Shown: positions 33,690 to 44,389, numbered from the stretch's first letter. The stretch is DNA of 64,000 nucleotides from Akebia trifoliata (GCA_017979445.1 CM030706.1:26514281-26578280), one strand, 5' to 3'. A program made the numbers and translations. The notes: a model not told the origin generated them from the letters alone.

Positions 33690-34390
33690 AAGGTTCTTCA
33701 GCGCAAAGCCGACATCAACACGGAGTTGGCATCATTACGAAGCTGGATTATGTTTTTTTGATAAAGTAGATTGCATTAGCTCGGGGCTAGCATCGACAAG
33801 GAGTTGGGTTGTTTTTTTTTCTAAATAATTACATTGGCACGGAGCTGGCATCAACATGAAGTTGGCATCAGCACGGAACTGGATTGCATATTTTTGGAAA
33901 TAACTACATCAGCACGGAGCTAGCATCAACACGGGATTGGCATCAACACAGAGTTACCATCTGCACGGATATTTTTTTAAATAACTAAATCAGCACGGAG
34001 TTGGGTTGTATTTTTATTTAAGAATAATTACATCAGCACGAAGTTGGCATCAACACGAGGTTGGCATCAATGCAGAACTAGATTGTATTTTTTTAAGAAT
34101 AATTACATCAGCACGAAGCTAGCATCAACACGGGATTGGCATCAATACAAAGTTGGGTTGCATATTTTTAAAGGATGGTTTCATTAACACGGAGCTGGCA
34201 TCAGCACGGAATTGAATTAATTTTGAAAACAATCGATTACATCAGCACGTGGCTGGTTTCAACATGAAATTGGATTAATTTGAAAATAGTAGATTGCATC
34301 AGCACGTGACTGGTATCAACACGGAGTTGGAATAATTTTGAAAACAAGGGGTTACATCAGCACATGACTAGCATCAACATAGAGTTGGAA
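33690..34390. repeat. Leader tandem array, AGCACGGAG-type units (old Tat)
   Basis: Runs of CATCAGCACGGAGCTGGCAT and CATCAACACGGAGTTGG alternate with AT-rich spacers (TTTTTAAGAATAATTACAT). On the minus (sense) strand the units read CCAACTCCGTGTTGATG and CCAGCTCCGTGCTGATG. The younger Tat has the same motif at 37268-37825 in the same place upstream of gag. The TCCGTGCT half-site also occurs in the palindromes upstream of the antisense genes. Confidence 0.75.
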
Positions 34391-34719
34391 AACATTTTGT
34401 AAAATCAGATTTTTGCGAAATCAAGTTAGAAGAACACACATTTTTTTATTAACTTCAGTTCTTTGAAACCAAGGTCGGCCAATCAGATCCCCAGGGAAGA
34501 GGTGGCGCACAATACTTTTGCAAGGACACTCTTAAATCACCTCATTTCTATGAATAGACGTAGTTTATTCCCATCGTATCAACAGGGCAAGATCAAGCAT
34601 TGATTTTGATAAAGAATTGCAATTGTTGCCTTTAAATCTTTTTTGTTAAAAATATATTTTATTGGAAAACGATTGAATTCATTTGAGTTGATTGGTCGAT
34701 TTTTTACCTTGTTGAATCA

Positions 34720-35090
34720 CATATGGATCATGGACTCGGTTCAGGTCAGAATTGGATTGTACATCTGGTTTGGATCGATTGTGGATCCGATTCAAAATGG
34801 ATAGGGTTCATAGACCCGATTTGGATAGATATGGGTCTTCAACCCAGTTTGGATGGATACAGGTCGTGGACCTGGTTTGAAGTGGATATGGGTCGTGGAC
34901 CTATTTTGAATGGATACGGGTCATGAACTCTTTTTGAAGGGATACAGGTCGTGGACCCGGTTTGGATGGATACGGATTATAGACCCGATTTAAATGGATA
35001 CGAATTGTGAATCAGGTTTGAATGAATACGAGTCATGGACCAAGTTTAGAAAGATACGAATCGTGGACTCGATCCAGAGTTGGCATGGGT
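34720..35090. repeat. Second leader array, TGGATACGGGTCGTGGACCC units
   Basis: About a dozen units of 27-30 bp, e.g. TGGATACGGGTCATGAACTC and TGGATACGGATTATAGACCC, on the plus strand. Non-coding. No counterpart was seen in the younger Tat, whose leader is truncated next to its 5' LTR. Confidence 0.7.
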
Positions 35091-36219
35091 CGAACCACGA
35101 GATCGATTTGATTTGAGAAAATCCATACTTTTCTTTTGAAAATAGTTGGCAGGAGTCTTTAGGATATTAGAATGCGCTTGTCCCCGAGATTTGGGGTCAA
35201 TTGGTTGGTAGAATAGCTCAAGGGGCCCGCTTGAGGCCCAAGGTCTCAACCTATCTCAATTTGGCTTATCGACAGGCAATTTGTTTTTTTATTTTTGTCT
35301 TTTTTTTTTGGAAATCATAGGTAGGAAGAGAATCATTTTGTTTAGTTTTCCAAAATTAAGGATTTCCCTTGAATGTTCCATTAACCTTCAAGCAAGTAAG
35401 GAGTCCCAACAAAAATCTGGCCTCTGCTCACAACAGATTCTAGATTCATACTAGTCCATGCTTGGAACACCCGTCCTTCAAGCATGGATAATGCACATAG
35501 TGTTCTGTTCGTGTTTCAAGTACGGATAAGCATGCATGTCTGGCCATCTGTGTTATGAGCATGGACCAGAAAGAAATCCAATTTATGGAATTTAGAGAAA
35601 TTAGTTCCTTGGGTCTTTACTTTACATGTCCCTCACTAGTTGCTATTTTTCTTGTTACTAATTATTTTTTTTGCTTTCATCATGATGCAATATGCCTATT
35701 CCTCCCCCTCTTACTTAAAGGGGGGAAAAAGAAATCAGAGGTAAACCACTAGTAACCCATGATCTATACAAATGTGCTTTATTGGGCTTACAATTTGGGC
35801 TTCAAGACCCAAATGCACTAAACAAATACAACTTGACTTTGGGGGTCAATATAAACTTGAGAACTCGTGTCCTAGCTCATCTAATCGGGCACATGCTTGC
35901 GGCTAATAGGCGGGTCTATGGTTACCCGATCTTTAAACCTCGATGAATACCGGAGTACACACATCGTTGGTTGATGATCGAATTTGATGTGTTCATCCCC
36001 AACACATGAAATAATGATCTCAAGCCGTAAAACTACTAAACATCAAGACTAGATATATTGAGGGTGGGGTGGCTTGTACAATGGGCTATGCTCGCAAGTG
36101 CTTCTGCATTCTTTTCATTTATTCTTTTTTTTTGTCGACCCCTGTACAAGTATGCAATGAAGAAAACATGTAAATAAATATTATAACATGAATATGTAAG
36201 TAAAAAATAAAGAAAACAC
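35091..36219. other. Leader/flanking sequence left of the younger Tat insertion
   Basis: Contains the orphan palindrome cluster (35454-35566) and otherwise no recognisable frame or repeat. The bases 36215-36219 (AACAC) are the left target-site copy of the Tat insertion. The sequence resumes at 59549 after the insertion. Confidence 0.4.
35454..35566. promoter_or_regulatory. Orphan cluster of palindromes, 38-39 bp period
   Basis: Units at 35469, 35507 and 35546 are 38 and 39 bp apart, e.g. GTTCGTGTTTCAAGTACGGA at 35507; a fourth, at 35454, is shifted by an apparent deletion. The sequence matches the palindromes upstream of the antisense genes, but the cluster lies in the leader side of the old Tat element and no antisense gene follows before 36219. 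Confidence 0.65.
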
Positions 36220-37262
36220 TGTATACACCTCAATTTGCACGAACTCGTTGGGAAAATCCAAATCTCCTCGAATTGATTCCGAGTTAGACTCAAGCCTCTC
36301 AATGGACCCACATTGCCATTTGGCATCATATTCATGCATACTTATTGCACCTCATATCATTCCATGCCCATACCTTGTCCCTAATCCACTTTAAACCTAT
36401 GTCCATCACCCATATCCTAACCCAAATCCATAAATAAAGTCCATATCCCAAACCCAAAACCAAGTCCATATCCCAAGCCCAAACCAAAGTCCATATCCCA
36501 AACCCAAAACGAAGTCCATGTCCTAAGCCCAAAACCAAGTCTATATCCTAAGCCCAAACCCAAGCCCAACACCAAGCCCACTCCAAGTCCATTCTCTTAC
36601 CCCTTCATAAGATGACACATGTTGATATCTCATAAGCCCCCAATACCCAATACATCATCTAATTGGAGAGTCAACTTCCTTTTTGTGAAAACTCAAGAAT
36701 GCCCTTCTCAAAAAGTTTAGTCAAACCAAAAAGATACTTTGGTCTTTGGTAATAATTCATAAAATTGAGAGAATTTCCAATCATACCCTCAAAAGGTGGG
36801 AATCTTCAAATACATACATGGAGTTCTCCCATTAGTCCATTTCAAAATTATACTATCACCCTTGCTTTATGTGTTATTTACAAATGAACCAAGGTCCAAT
36901 TTTCACCTACCACTTCACCTTTACACATGTCATTCTCCTATTCACCCTCCCAAAAGTACTTTTGTTCTCCCATTGGTCCATTTTAAAAATACACTTTCAC
37001 CCTTGCTTTATGAGTTATTTACAAATGAACCAAGATCTACTTTTTACCTACCACTCCACCTTTATACATGTCACTCCCCTATTCATCCTCCCAAAAGTAC
37101 TCTTATTTTCTCATCTCTATTTACCAAAAAACCAAAGATCAAAGAATGCTTTTAGGATTTCTTCACAAATGTCATCTTTACCCTCATACAAATGAAAAAT
37201 CTAAAAAGAAATAACATAAATCCCATGTCCCTTTTCTTTATTTTTAGGGTTGGACCACTTTA
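36220..37262 (+). repeat. 5' LTR of the younger Tat, first half only
   Basis: Matches 57451-58519 closely, including a CCATATCCCAAACCCAAAAC minisatellite (36395-36600) and two copies of a roughly 135-bp unit starting GTTCTCCCATTxGTCCATTT (36826-37100). Similarity stops at about 37262 (TTGGACCACTTTACC), where the leader array begins. The missing half held the TATA box (present at 58542 in the 3' LTR), the LTR end and the primer-binding site, so this copy could not start or prime a normal genomic transcript. Confidence 0.85.
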
Positions 37263-37267
37263 CCTAC

Positions 37268-37825
37268 CACTCCACCGTGCTGACAAACTTTTGACTCCGT
37301 ACCGACGAACCTATAGCTCCGTGCTAACAAGCCTCCGGCTCCGTACTGATGAACCTTCGGCTCCATGCCGATAAACCTCCAGCTCTGTGCTGACAAACTT
37401 CCAACCCTATGCTGATGAACCTTCGATTTTGGGCCGATAAGCCTCCAACTCCGTGCTGACAAACCTCCAACTCTGTGCTGATGAATCTCCAGCTCCGTGC
37501 TAACAAACTTCCAACCCTATGCTGATGAACCTCCAGTTCCGGGCCGATAAACCTCCAGTTTCGTGCTGACAAACCTCCAGCTCCGTGTTGATGAACCTCC
37601 AGCTCCATGCTGACAAACCCCCAACTCCGTGCTGATGAACATTTGACTCCGCGCCGATAAACCCCTAGCTCCGCGCTGACAAACCTTCGGCTCTGTGCCG
37701 ACGAATCTCTAGCTCATGTTGACAAACCTTCGGCTCCATGCCGATGAACCTCCAGCTTTGTGCTGATCAATACCTGACTCCGTGCCGACAAATCCCAACT
37801 CCGTGTTGACAAAAAAACCCAAACT
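37268..37825 (+). repeat. Leader tandem array, 22-bp CTCCGTGCTGA units (younger Tat)
   Basis: About 25 units of 22 bp, alternating forms CTCCGTGCTGACAAACCTCC and CTCCGTGCTGATGAACCTCC. The long minus-strand open frames here (Gly/Leu/Ser-rich) result from the repeat. The reverse complement of the unit is the AGCACGGAG array of the old Tat leader (33690-34390). Confidence 0.85.
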
Positions 37826-37943
37826 CAACCAAATTCAGGATTTTCTTAATACAACTTTACCAATTAATTCAGTCTGACTTAGTAAATCATCATGCATCCT
37901 CATTATGTAAATGATATATTAACGCCTAACCTCTTATCCACAG

Positions 37944-39540
37944 GTGGCCAAACGACCCAGAAAGAAGTACTTACCACCCGACAATCCTCCGTATTTTCTA
38001 CGTTCACAACCAACTATGAGCACCTCAGAGCAACCTCAGCAGACAGCGACAGAAATAGTAACGGATCTCGCCTCAAAACTTGATTTGGTAGTAAAGGCAT
38101 TAGAAAAACACGATAAGATTCTTGACCTGCTGATGGCCAACCCAAGTATCATCCAGGCTATCTAACATCAAGCTTCTGGCTCAAATCAGGCCATGCCAGA
38201 GCAACCACAACAACCACCTCCGCAAGCACAAAATACCTCACCACCCACCGCTCCTGCCAACCAAGGACCTCCAATTCACATTCATTGCAATCCACCACGA
38301 CATGAGGTTGTTCAAGAGGAAGAATGTGAATTCAAGGTAGCTGAGGTAAGAAATACCACGGAGGAGAGACTTGCAAACAAGCTCGAGGCAGTCGAAAAAG
38401 AGATCAAAAGGCTGAAAGACAAAGATTCCACAAATGGAATGAGGTTCAGAGATCTGTGCTTGTACCCTAATGCATCATTCCCGTCGAAGTTCAAGTATAC
38501 CGACTTCGAAAAATATAACGGCATTGGATGTCCTCTGTCCCACTTGAAGCTCTACTACGAATCTATGTGCCAGTTTGGGGACGATGATAGGTTGTTGGTT
38601 CAGCTCTTCCAAAGGAGTCTAACAGGGGCGGTCTTCTCATGGCTCTCTCAATTAAATCATTCTCGGATTAAAAGCTGGCAAGATCTAGCCACATTTTTTT
38701 TGGAAGAATATAGGTTCAATACAGACATGGGATTGGACAGAAATGACATGGCCAAGATGACTCGGAAGCCAAAGGAAAGTATGAAAGAATATGCCCAAAG
38801 GTGGCGGAATCGACTTTTAAGGTTAAACCACCTATGACAGAACAAGAGATGAACACCATATTCATCTCAACTTTGGGCCATTCATTTTATACGCATTTAG
38901 TGGGTCATACAACTGCAAGCTTCTCATCATTGGTCCAAGTGTCGGATTGAGTTGAGGACGGTATTCAGTCAGGTCTAGGGGCACCAATAGGGGGGTCTAC
39001 TCAATAGAAACCGGTAGTCTTGAACAAGAAAAAAAAAGAAGCACAAGTTAACAATGTACAACCTGTTCAACCTATTTTCATCTCAAACCAGAGGTCGCCA
39101 ACACCTCAGGCCCCCTTCAAGGTTAACTCACCCCAAGCTGCACCTATTCCACAAGCATTTCAGTTTGGTCAAAATCCAGTATTTGGTCAAAACCCACAGT
39201 TCACCCAGAATCATCAAACTGAGCAACGCAGACCCAACAGGATCCCACGAGTCTTCACTCGCTTGCCTATGACTCTGTCATAACTACTCCAAGCATTACT
39301 CAGAGGAGAATATCTCACTAAGAGACAGCCAAACCCAGAGGCGGTAAAGGGACCAGGGTATAATCCCAATCAATTCTGTGAGTTCCATATGGGTGTACTG
39401 GGACATGCCACCGACCAATGCTGGCAACTCAAGCACCAAGTACAGAATCTAATCAACAGGAAAACGATCATCTTGGATGGTCCGACAACCCAAGCACCTC
39501 AGCAGAATATCAATTAGAACCCGCTACCGACGCATAATGG
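37944..39540 (+). pseudogene. gag of the younger Tat element, broken
   Basis: Start chosen at 37944 (KRPRKKYLPPDNPPYFLRS follows), the same opening as the older copy. An in-frame TAA at 38163 ends the first stretch; the same frame continues from 38166 to 38837 with DFEKYNGIGCPLSHLKLY, RSLTGAVFSWLSQLNHS and WQDLATFFLEEYRFNTD. A frameshift near 38815 moves to TEQEMNTIFISTLGHSFYTHL, with stops near 38948, 39004 and 39281. The zinc-knuckle-like CEFHMGVLGHATDQC lies near 39380-39425. Family role: the coat protein of the particle. About 530 codons if intact. Confidence 0.85.
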
Positions 39541-40340
39541 GTGAGGCAGTGGGTCGACAGTCAATGTTATAAAGAGGGATGAACCGAGTTTCAACCCTTC
39601 AGTTTTGATAGCACCTATTGACCCTAAGGTTAGAGTCAATTTGAGAAAAGAACCAATGTCATCAAGCATCAATGCACTACCACAAGATACAGCCAACCAA
39701 CCACCATCCCAACTTCTCGTCAGACTGGCCAATCTCACCATTCACTCCAACTCCCAAACTTCAAATCCTTCACGACCACCTCTCATTATACCCTACACAT
39801 TACCAACTTCAAGCTCTACCTCTCGACCACCTCTCATTATATCTTGCACCATACCGACTTCAGGCCCTACTTCCCGACCACCTCGTATCATACCTTACAC
39901 TGCACCGACCCCTCAAACTTTAAGTTTTTCCTCTCGACCACATCTCATCCTATCTTACACCAACCCACAAACCCCAACCACCACTACATCAACCGTCAAA
40001 CCCAACCCGCCACATCTTATCCTCCATGTAAAGCCAGATCCTCAACCTATGACTATCATATCCCCTAAACCCTTCCCATACAGCTCCAGTCAAACCGTCT
40101 CATAGAGTTATGAGATGATGATTGTGATATCTGCAGGTTGAGAAATCAAAAGGGGACATGGTAACCGACATTGGTCATATGACCAGATCAGGAAGATGTT
40201 ACAAAGTACCAGAAAATGAGCAGAAGAAATAGAACAAGGAAGAAGAAAGAAGGAAAGAGAAGGGAAAAGGAAAATTTGTAGATGATGAATAAGTACCACC
40301 AAAAGAATCAGAGAAGAAGAAGAGTCGAGTAACCGACAAG
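39541..40340 (+). pseudogene. Pro/Ser/Thr-rich gag-protease linker with peptide repeats (younger Tat)
   Basis: Open stretch 39605-40105: four or five copies of a SRPPLIIPYTLPTSxxT-like unit encoded by CGACCACCTCTCATTATACC repeats (39770-39960). It is followed by DIGHMTRSGRCYKVPENEQ (about 40168-40225, frame changed) and a Lys/Glu-rich stretch. Probably an unstructured spacer. Stops near 40102 and 40234. Confidence 0.65.
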
Positions 40341-41120
40341 GAGGCAACTGACCTCCTCGAACTCATTCGAAAGAGTAAGTATAACGTAGAGCAGTTGAAC
40401 AGAATGCCAGCTCAAATTAGTATCTTTGACCTACTTTTAAACTCAGAGCATCATCGGGAAGCATTACTCAAAGTCCTTAGCAGTGTACATGTACCTGAAA
40501 TCACCTCACTAGAAGAGTTGGAAAAGACAATAGGCCAGATCATGACCCCCAATCCGATCACCTTCACCGAGGATGAATTTATCAGTGAGGGGTGTGGAAA
40601 CATTGAAACATTGCACATTATGGTAATGTGCAAAGGTATGATGGTAGCAAGGATACTGATCAATAATGGTTCGACTCTTAATGTCTGTCCTCTATAAACT
40701 TTACACAAGTTGAACGCAGATTTATCTTCCCTCAGGCCAACTAGAAGGATCGTAAAGGCTTTTGATAGTAGGAAAACTGAGTCGTTAGGAGAACTGGATC
40801 TCCCAGTCACTATTGGATCATGCACGTTTGATGTGACATTTGAAATTCTAGACATACCCTCAACATTCAATCTCCTTTTAGGAAGACCATGGATCCATAC
40901 CGTAGGGGCAGTCCCTTCTTCCTTACACCAGCGAGTCAAATTCATCATGGGACAAAGGGTGATATCGGTCCTCACAGAAAATCTTATACTAGTCGATCGA
41001 TCGCTGGATGTGCCTTATATCGATGTAGAGATGACCGGGGATAAAGAGGGGTTTCACACCTTTCAATTCACATCTATCAACCATACCAAAAGGGAAAAAA
41101 GAAAAGACGAGGGCAAAGTT
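40341..41120 (+). pseudogene. Aspartic protease of the younger Tat element, catalytic Asp replaced
   Basis: Reads ATDLLELIRKSKYNVEQLN, SIFDLLLNSEHHREALLKVL, TEDEFISEGCGNIETLHIMV and then MMVARILINNGSTLNVCPL. The family motif here is L-I-D-N-G-S, so Asp has become Asn (GAT to AAT, near 40660) and the enzyme would be inactive. A TAA follows at 40695-40697. Reading resumes in frame with the fold core LPVTIGSCTFDVTFEILD and FNLLLGRPWIH (about 40870-40900) and HQRVKFIMGQRVISVLTENL. Confidence 0.85.
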
Positions 41121-41337
41121 GTCAAAAATAAACCTGATTATCGGACGAGTGATGAAGAAGGTGGGATATCGTCTGAAACAAGGGTTAGGGCCTAAAAGAA
41201 AAGGCAGGGCCACTTTGATCAGCATGCAAAAACACACTCCCTATTTTGGTTTCGGATTCAAGCCTACGAAGAAAGACATCTCTGATATGAATGATAAAAA
41301 GAGGAAGTTTCGACTTGTACGAAGACAGAATCGATAG
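41121..41337 (+). pseudogene. G-patch domain after protease (younger Tat)
   Basis: One frame (41119-41337) reads NLIIGRVMKKVGYRLKQGLG, then KGRA and a FGFGFKPTKKDISDMNDKKR tail. GYxxxQGLG is the G-patch core and its glycines are intact. It overlaps the end of the protease frame (stop at 41193) in another phase, so a frameshift separates them. G-patch modules bind RNA or helicases; after a retroelement protease they are thought to bind nucleic acid. Confidence 0.75.
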
Positions 41338-41949
41338 CCTAATATATGAAACTTGGGCAAAGTACCACACATCAGCATCAGCTTCCCACAATCCTTGAAG
41401 AGGCCAAAGGACTTATCAGAACTACCACCGATAAGTCACACCGGAGAACCAAGTGTTATAAGTATCGAGCCTATTCAATCACAAGAAGACTCATTCGTTG
41501 AGTCCCCACATTCCTTTACAGATGGCATGGACATCTTGTTCAGAGGGGATTCCGAATGGGATCAAAAGGAAGAAGAAAGAGAGCCCGCCAAGGCGGAAGT
41601 CGCAATATGCGAAGAAGAAAAATCACTGTTCCCCTTTCAAATCGATTGGGGATCTGTCGTAATTCCACCCACCCTACAAATGCCTGCACCCGAATTTGAC
41701 GACAGTCACCCAAAGTGATGGTCATATCTGAACCGTCAAGGGAGCCACTCTCCCAACCCATCCTCCCTGCAGAAGAAAGGCCAGCGTTCAAGAATTGGGA
41801 AGAATACCCAATCACTTATGAGGCCGCCATGGGGTCCAGAATCCCTACGGCCTCCAAAAAAAAATGCCATTAGCAAAATCTCATCTGCCCGAGGACCATA
41901 ATGAGCCCTCATCCTCGGGACAAGACTGTTTTGGGGGCTCACCTTCGTC
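41338..41949 (+). other. Acidic linker between G-patch and RT (younger Tat)
   Basis: A frame at 41353-41718 is Glu/Ser/Pro-rich (ISFPQSLKRPKDLSELPPI, SQEDSFVESPHSF) and ends with TAG-type decay. A further short frame at 41718-41850 reads FKNWEEYPITYEAAMGSRI. No domain recognised. The following bases lead to a splice-acceptor-like site, so part of this may be intron. Confidence 0.45.
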
Positions 41950-41988
41950 ACTAATAAATTTTCATGATTTTTCTTCATCTTGTTTCAG
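41950..41988 (+). other. Probable 3' splice site upstream of RT (younger Tat)
   Basis: ACTAATAAATTTTCATGATT at 41950-41969, then TTTCTTCATCTTGTTTCAG ending at 41988. The arrangement is conserved with 28257-28218 in the old Tat although neighbouring sequence is not. ACTAATAA fits a plant branch point. No donor identified. Confidence 0.5.
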
Positions 41989-41999
41989 GCATTCGGATA

Positions 42000-42155
42000 G
42001 CCCGTAAAATCCAAAAAAATTAAAAAACTTTCAAAATTCAAAAAAATCAAAAATCTTTCAAAATTCAAAAAAATCAAAAACTCTCCAAAATTTTTAAAAA
42101 AAATCAAATATTTTCAAAAATTCAAAAAAATCAGAAATCTTCAAAATACCTAAGA
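42000..42155 (+). repeat. A-rich minisatellite before RT
   Basis: About six units of 22-24 bp, AAATTCAAAAAAATCAAAAA and variants with CTTTC. Low complexity, between the splice-site-like motif and the acidic RT leader. A similar but shorter A/T-rich stretch lies at 28130-28200 in the old Tat. Confidence 0.75.
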
Positions 42156-42169
42156 TTTCCAAAGAATTT

Positions 42170-43889
42170 CCTCAGTTGAATGAATCTTCTGACAGAACAG
42201 AGTATGAAAAAGATGAATACGATTTTGACCTCGAGCTTGACTTTGATCTCATGGTGATTGAAGAAGAGATAAAGGAAGAGGTTGAATATCCTCCAAAAGA
42301 AATAAAAGAACTCATAGAATGTCACGAGAAAGGTGTTCAGCCAAATATAGAGGATACAAACTCAGTGAACCTAGGCATTGAAGATGACCCACGGATCGTT
42401 AAAATCGGAGTCCTATTAACAATTGAGCAGAAATAGGAGATGACAAAATTCTTACAATAGTACCAAGATGTCTTCGCATGGTCCTACCAAGACATGCCCG
42501 GTTTAGACACAGATCTAATCATCTACAAGTTACCTATCAAAGTGGAAAGCAAGCCGATCAAGTAAAAATTATGAAGGTTGAAACCAGAGTGGACACTTAA
42601 GGTCAAGGATAAAGTAATGAAGCAGTTTCAAGCAGGGTTTCTCGCAGTATCCACCTACCCTGAGTGGCTCGCAAATGTCGTCCCTGTACCAAAGAAAGAT
42701 GGAAAGGTACGCATGTGTGTAAACTACCACGATCTGAACAGAGCCAGTCTTAAAGATGATTTTTCATTACTACACATCGACACTTTGGTTGATAATACAG
42801 TGGGGCATGGTATGTTTTCGTTTATGGACGGCTTCTTGGGTTACAACCAGATAAAAATGGTGGAAGAAGATCAAGAGAAGACTGCGTTCATTACACCTTA
42901 GGGTACCTTTCACTATAAGGTTATGCCATTCGGTCTCAAAAATGCTGGGGCAACTTACCAACGAGCCATAACGGCCTTATTTCATGACATGATCCACAAA
43001 GAGATAGAAGTATACGTGGACGACATGATAGCTAAATCCAATATCGATGAGGATCATCTGGTAAACTTGAAGAAACTATTTGATCGACTAAGGCAGTTCA
43101 GTTTAAGACTTAATCCAGCAAAGTGTGTATTTGGGGCCACGTCAGGAAAGCTATTGGGGTTCATTGTCAGTAGAAGAGGCATCGAAATCGATCCAACTAA
43201 AATGAAGTACATCATAAATATGGAGCCACCCAAATCAGAGAAAGAGATCAGGGGATTCCTAGGGAGAATTCAATACATTAGTCGGTTCATCGCACAACTA
43301 ACTCCGATCTGTGAGCCAGTAGTCAAACTACTGAAGAAGAATGAGCCGAAAGAATGGAATGAGGACTGTCAGGAAGCTTTCGACAAGATTAAGAGATACT
43401 TGATTAATCCACCAGTCTTAGTTCCGCCTACACCAGGTCGACCTCTACTGATGTATCTTTCCGTGCAAGAAAAATCTATGGGTTGTGTACTTGGGCAACA
43501 TGACGGAACAGGTCGAAAAGAACGAGCCATTTATTACCTTAGCAAGAAGTTCACAAATTACAAAGTGAACTATTCGACCCTCGAAAAGATGTGTTGCGCC
43601 CTCGTCTGGGCATCACAACGACTATGCCACTACTTGCTTAGTTATTCGACTATGCTTATTGCTCGAATGGATTCTTTGAAGTATCTCTTTGAGAAGTCGG
43701 CACTCACAGGACGCACTGCGAAGTGGCAGCTACTATTATCTGAGTTTGACATCACCTATGTCACTCAAAAAGCCATTAAGGGACAAGTTATTGCTGACTA
43801 CTTGGCAGAACACCCTCTGCCCGACTATGAGCCACTAAGGACAAATTTTCCTGATGAAGCCATTTTATTTACTGAAGTCGAGAGTGATG
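42170..43889 (+). pseudogene. Reverse transcriptase and Ty3-type RNase H of the younger Tat element
   Basis: An acidic leader (42176-42436) precedes YQDVFAWSYQDMPGLDTDL. The RT fingers read AGFLAVSTYPEWLANVVPVPKKDGKVRMC. The first catalytic Asp is in FMDGFLGYNQI (42827) and the YVDD box is intact at 43013-43024. Then KLLGFIVSRRGIEIDP (thumb), GFLGRIQYISRF, and RNase H with LLMYLSVQEKSMGCVLGQ (family DAS-type Asp replaced by SVQ), AIYYLSKKF, YSTLEKMCCALVW. Stops: 42434, 42562, 42571 and a TAG at 42900 for the conserved Trp of P-W-G-T-F. From 42903 to 44389 the frame is open for 488 codons. The family function is copying element RNA to DNA and removing RNA. Confidence 0.92.
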
Positions 43890-44389
43890 ATGAAGAACCT
43901 AGTTGGAAAATGTACTTCGATGGAGCAGTAAATCAAAAGGGAAATGGAATTGGGGCAGTGCTGGTTAAACCAGACGGGACTCATATCCCTATTGCGGTTA
44001 AACTAAGGTTCCAATGTTCGAACAACGAAACCGAGTATGAAGCATGCATTATGGGGTTGAAAGCAGCGATCGACCTCGAAGTGGATGAAATAGATGTATT
44101 TAGAGACTCAAGTCTGGTAGTCTACCAGACAATGGGAGAATGGAAGACTCGAGAGCAGAGACTGGTCCTGTATCATGAGTATCTCGAGGATCTAAGCTCA
44201 AACTTCGCTCGAATTTCATTCACTTATATGCCGAGGGCTAAGAATCAGTTTGCAGACGCATTAGCTACTCTAGCCTCCATGATCAGCATCTCCGAATATA
44301 CCATAGTCGACCCTCTTGAGATTGATATTCAAGACGAGCCGGCATATTGCTTGCCTGTGGAAGTCGAAGAACCTGAGGAAAAACCATAG
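43890..44389 (+). pseudogene. Second (archaeal-type) RNase H domain (younger Tat)
   Basis: In the same long frame as RT: SWKMYFDGAVNQKGNGIGAV (first catalytic Asp in YFDGA), NNETEYEACIMGLKAAIDL (catalytic Glu), EIDVFRDSSLVV (catalytic Asp) and RAKNQFADALATLAS (last Asp). All four acidic positions are kept. A tail PAYCLPVEVEEPEEKP ends at a TAG at 44387-44389, beyond which similarity continues. A second RNase H after the Ty3-type one marks the Tat lineage. Because the upstream Ty3-type domain has lost its first Asp, this one may be the functional copy in the family. Confidence 0.85.

Noticed and set aside
36796..37195. Two overlapping 100-120 codon plus-strand frames, repeated at 58052-58451
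   Set aside because: They lie in the U3 part of the two LTR copies of the younger Tat and reflect the duplicated 135-bp unit, not a gene.
37244..37608. Long minus-strand open frames rich in Gly, Leu, Ser, His and Gln
   Set aside because: They are read-through of the 22-bp leader array; the repeat unit avoids stops on that strand and there is no protein signature.
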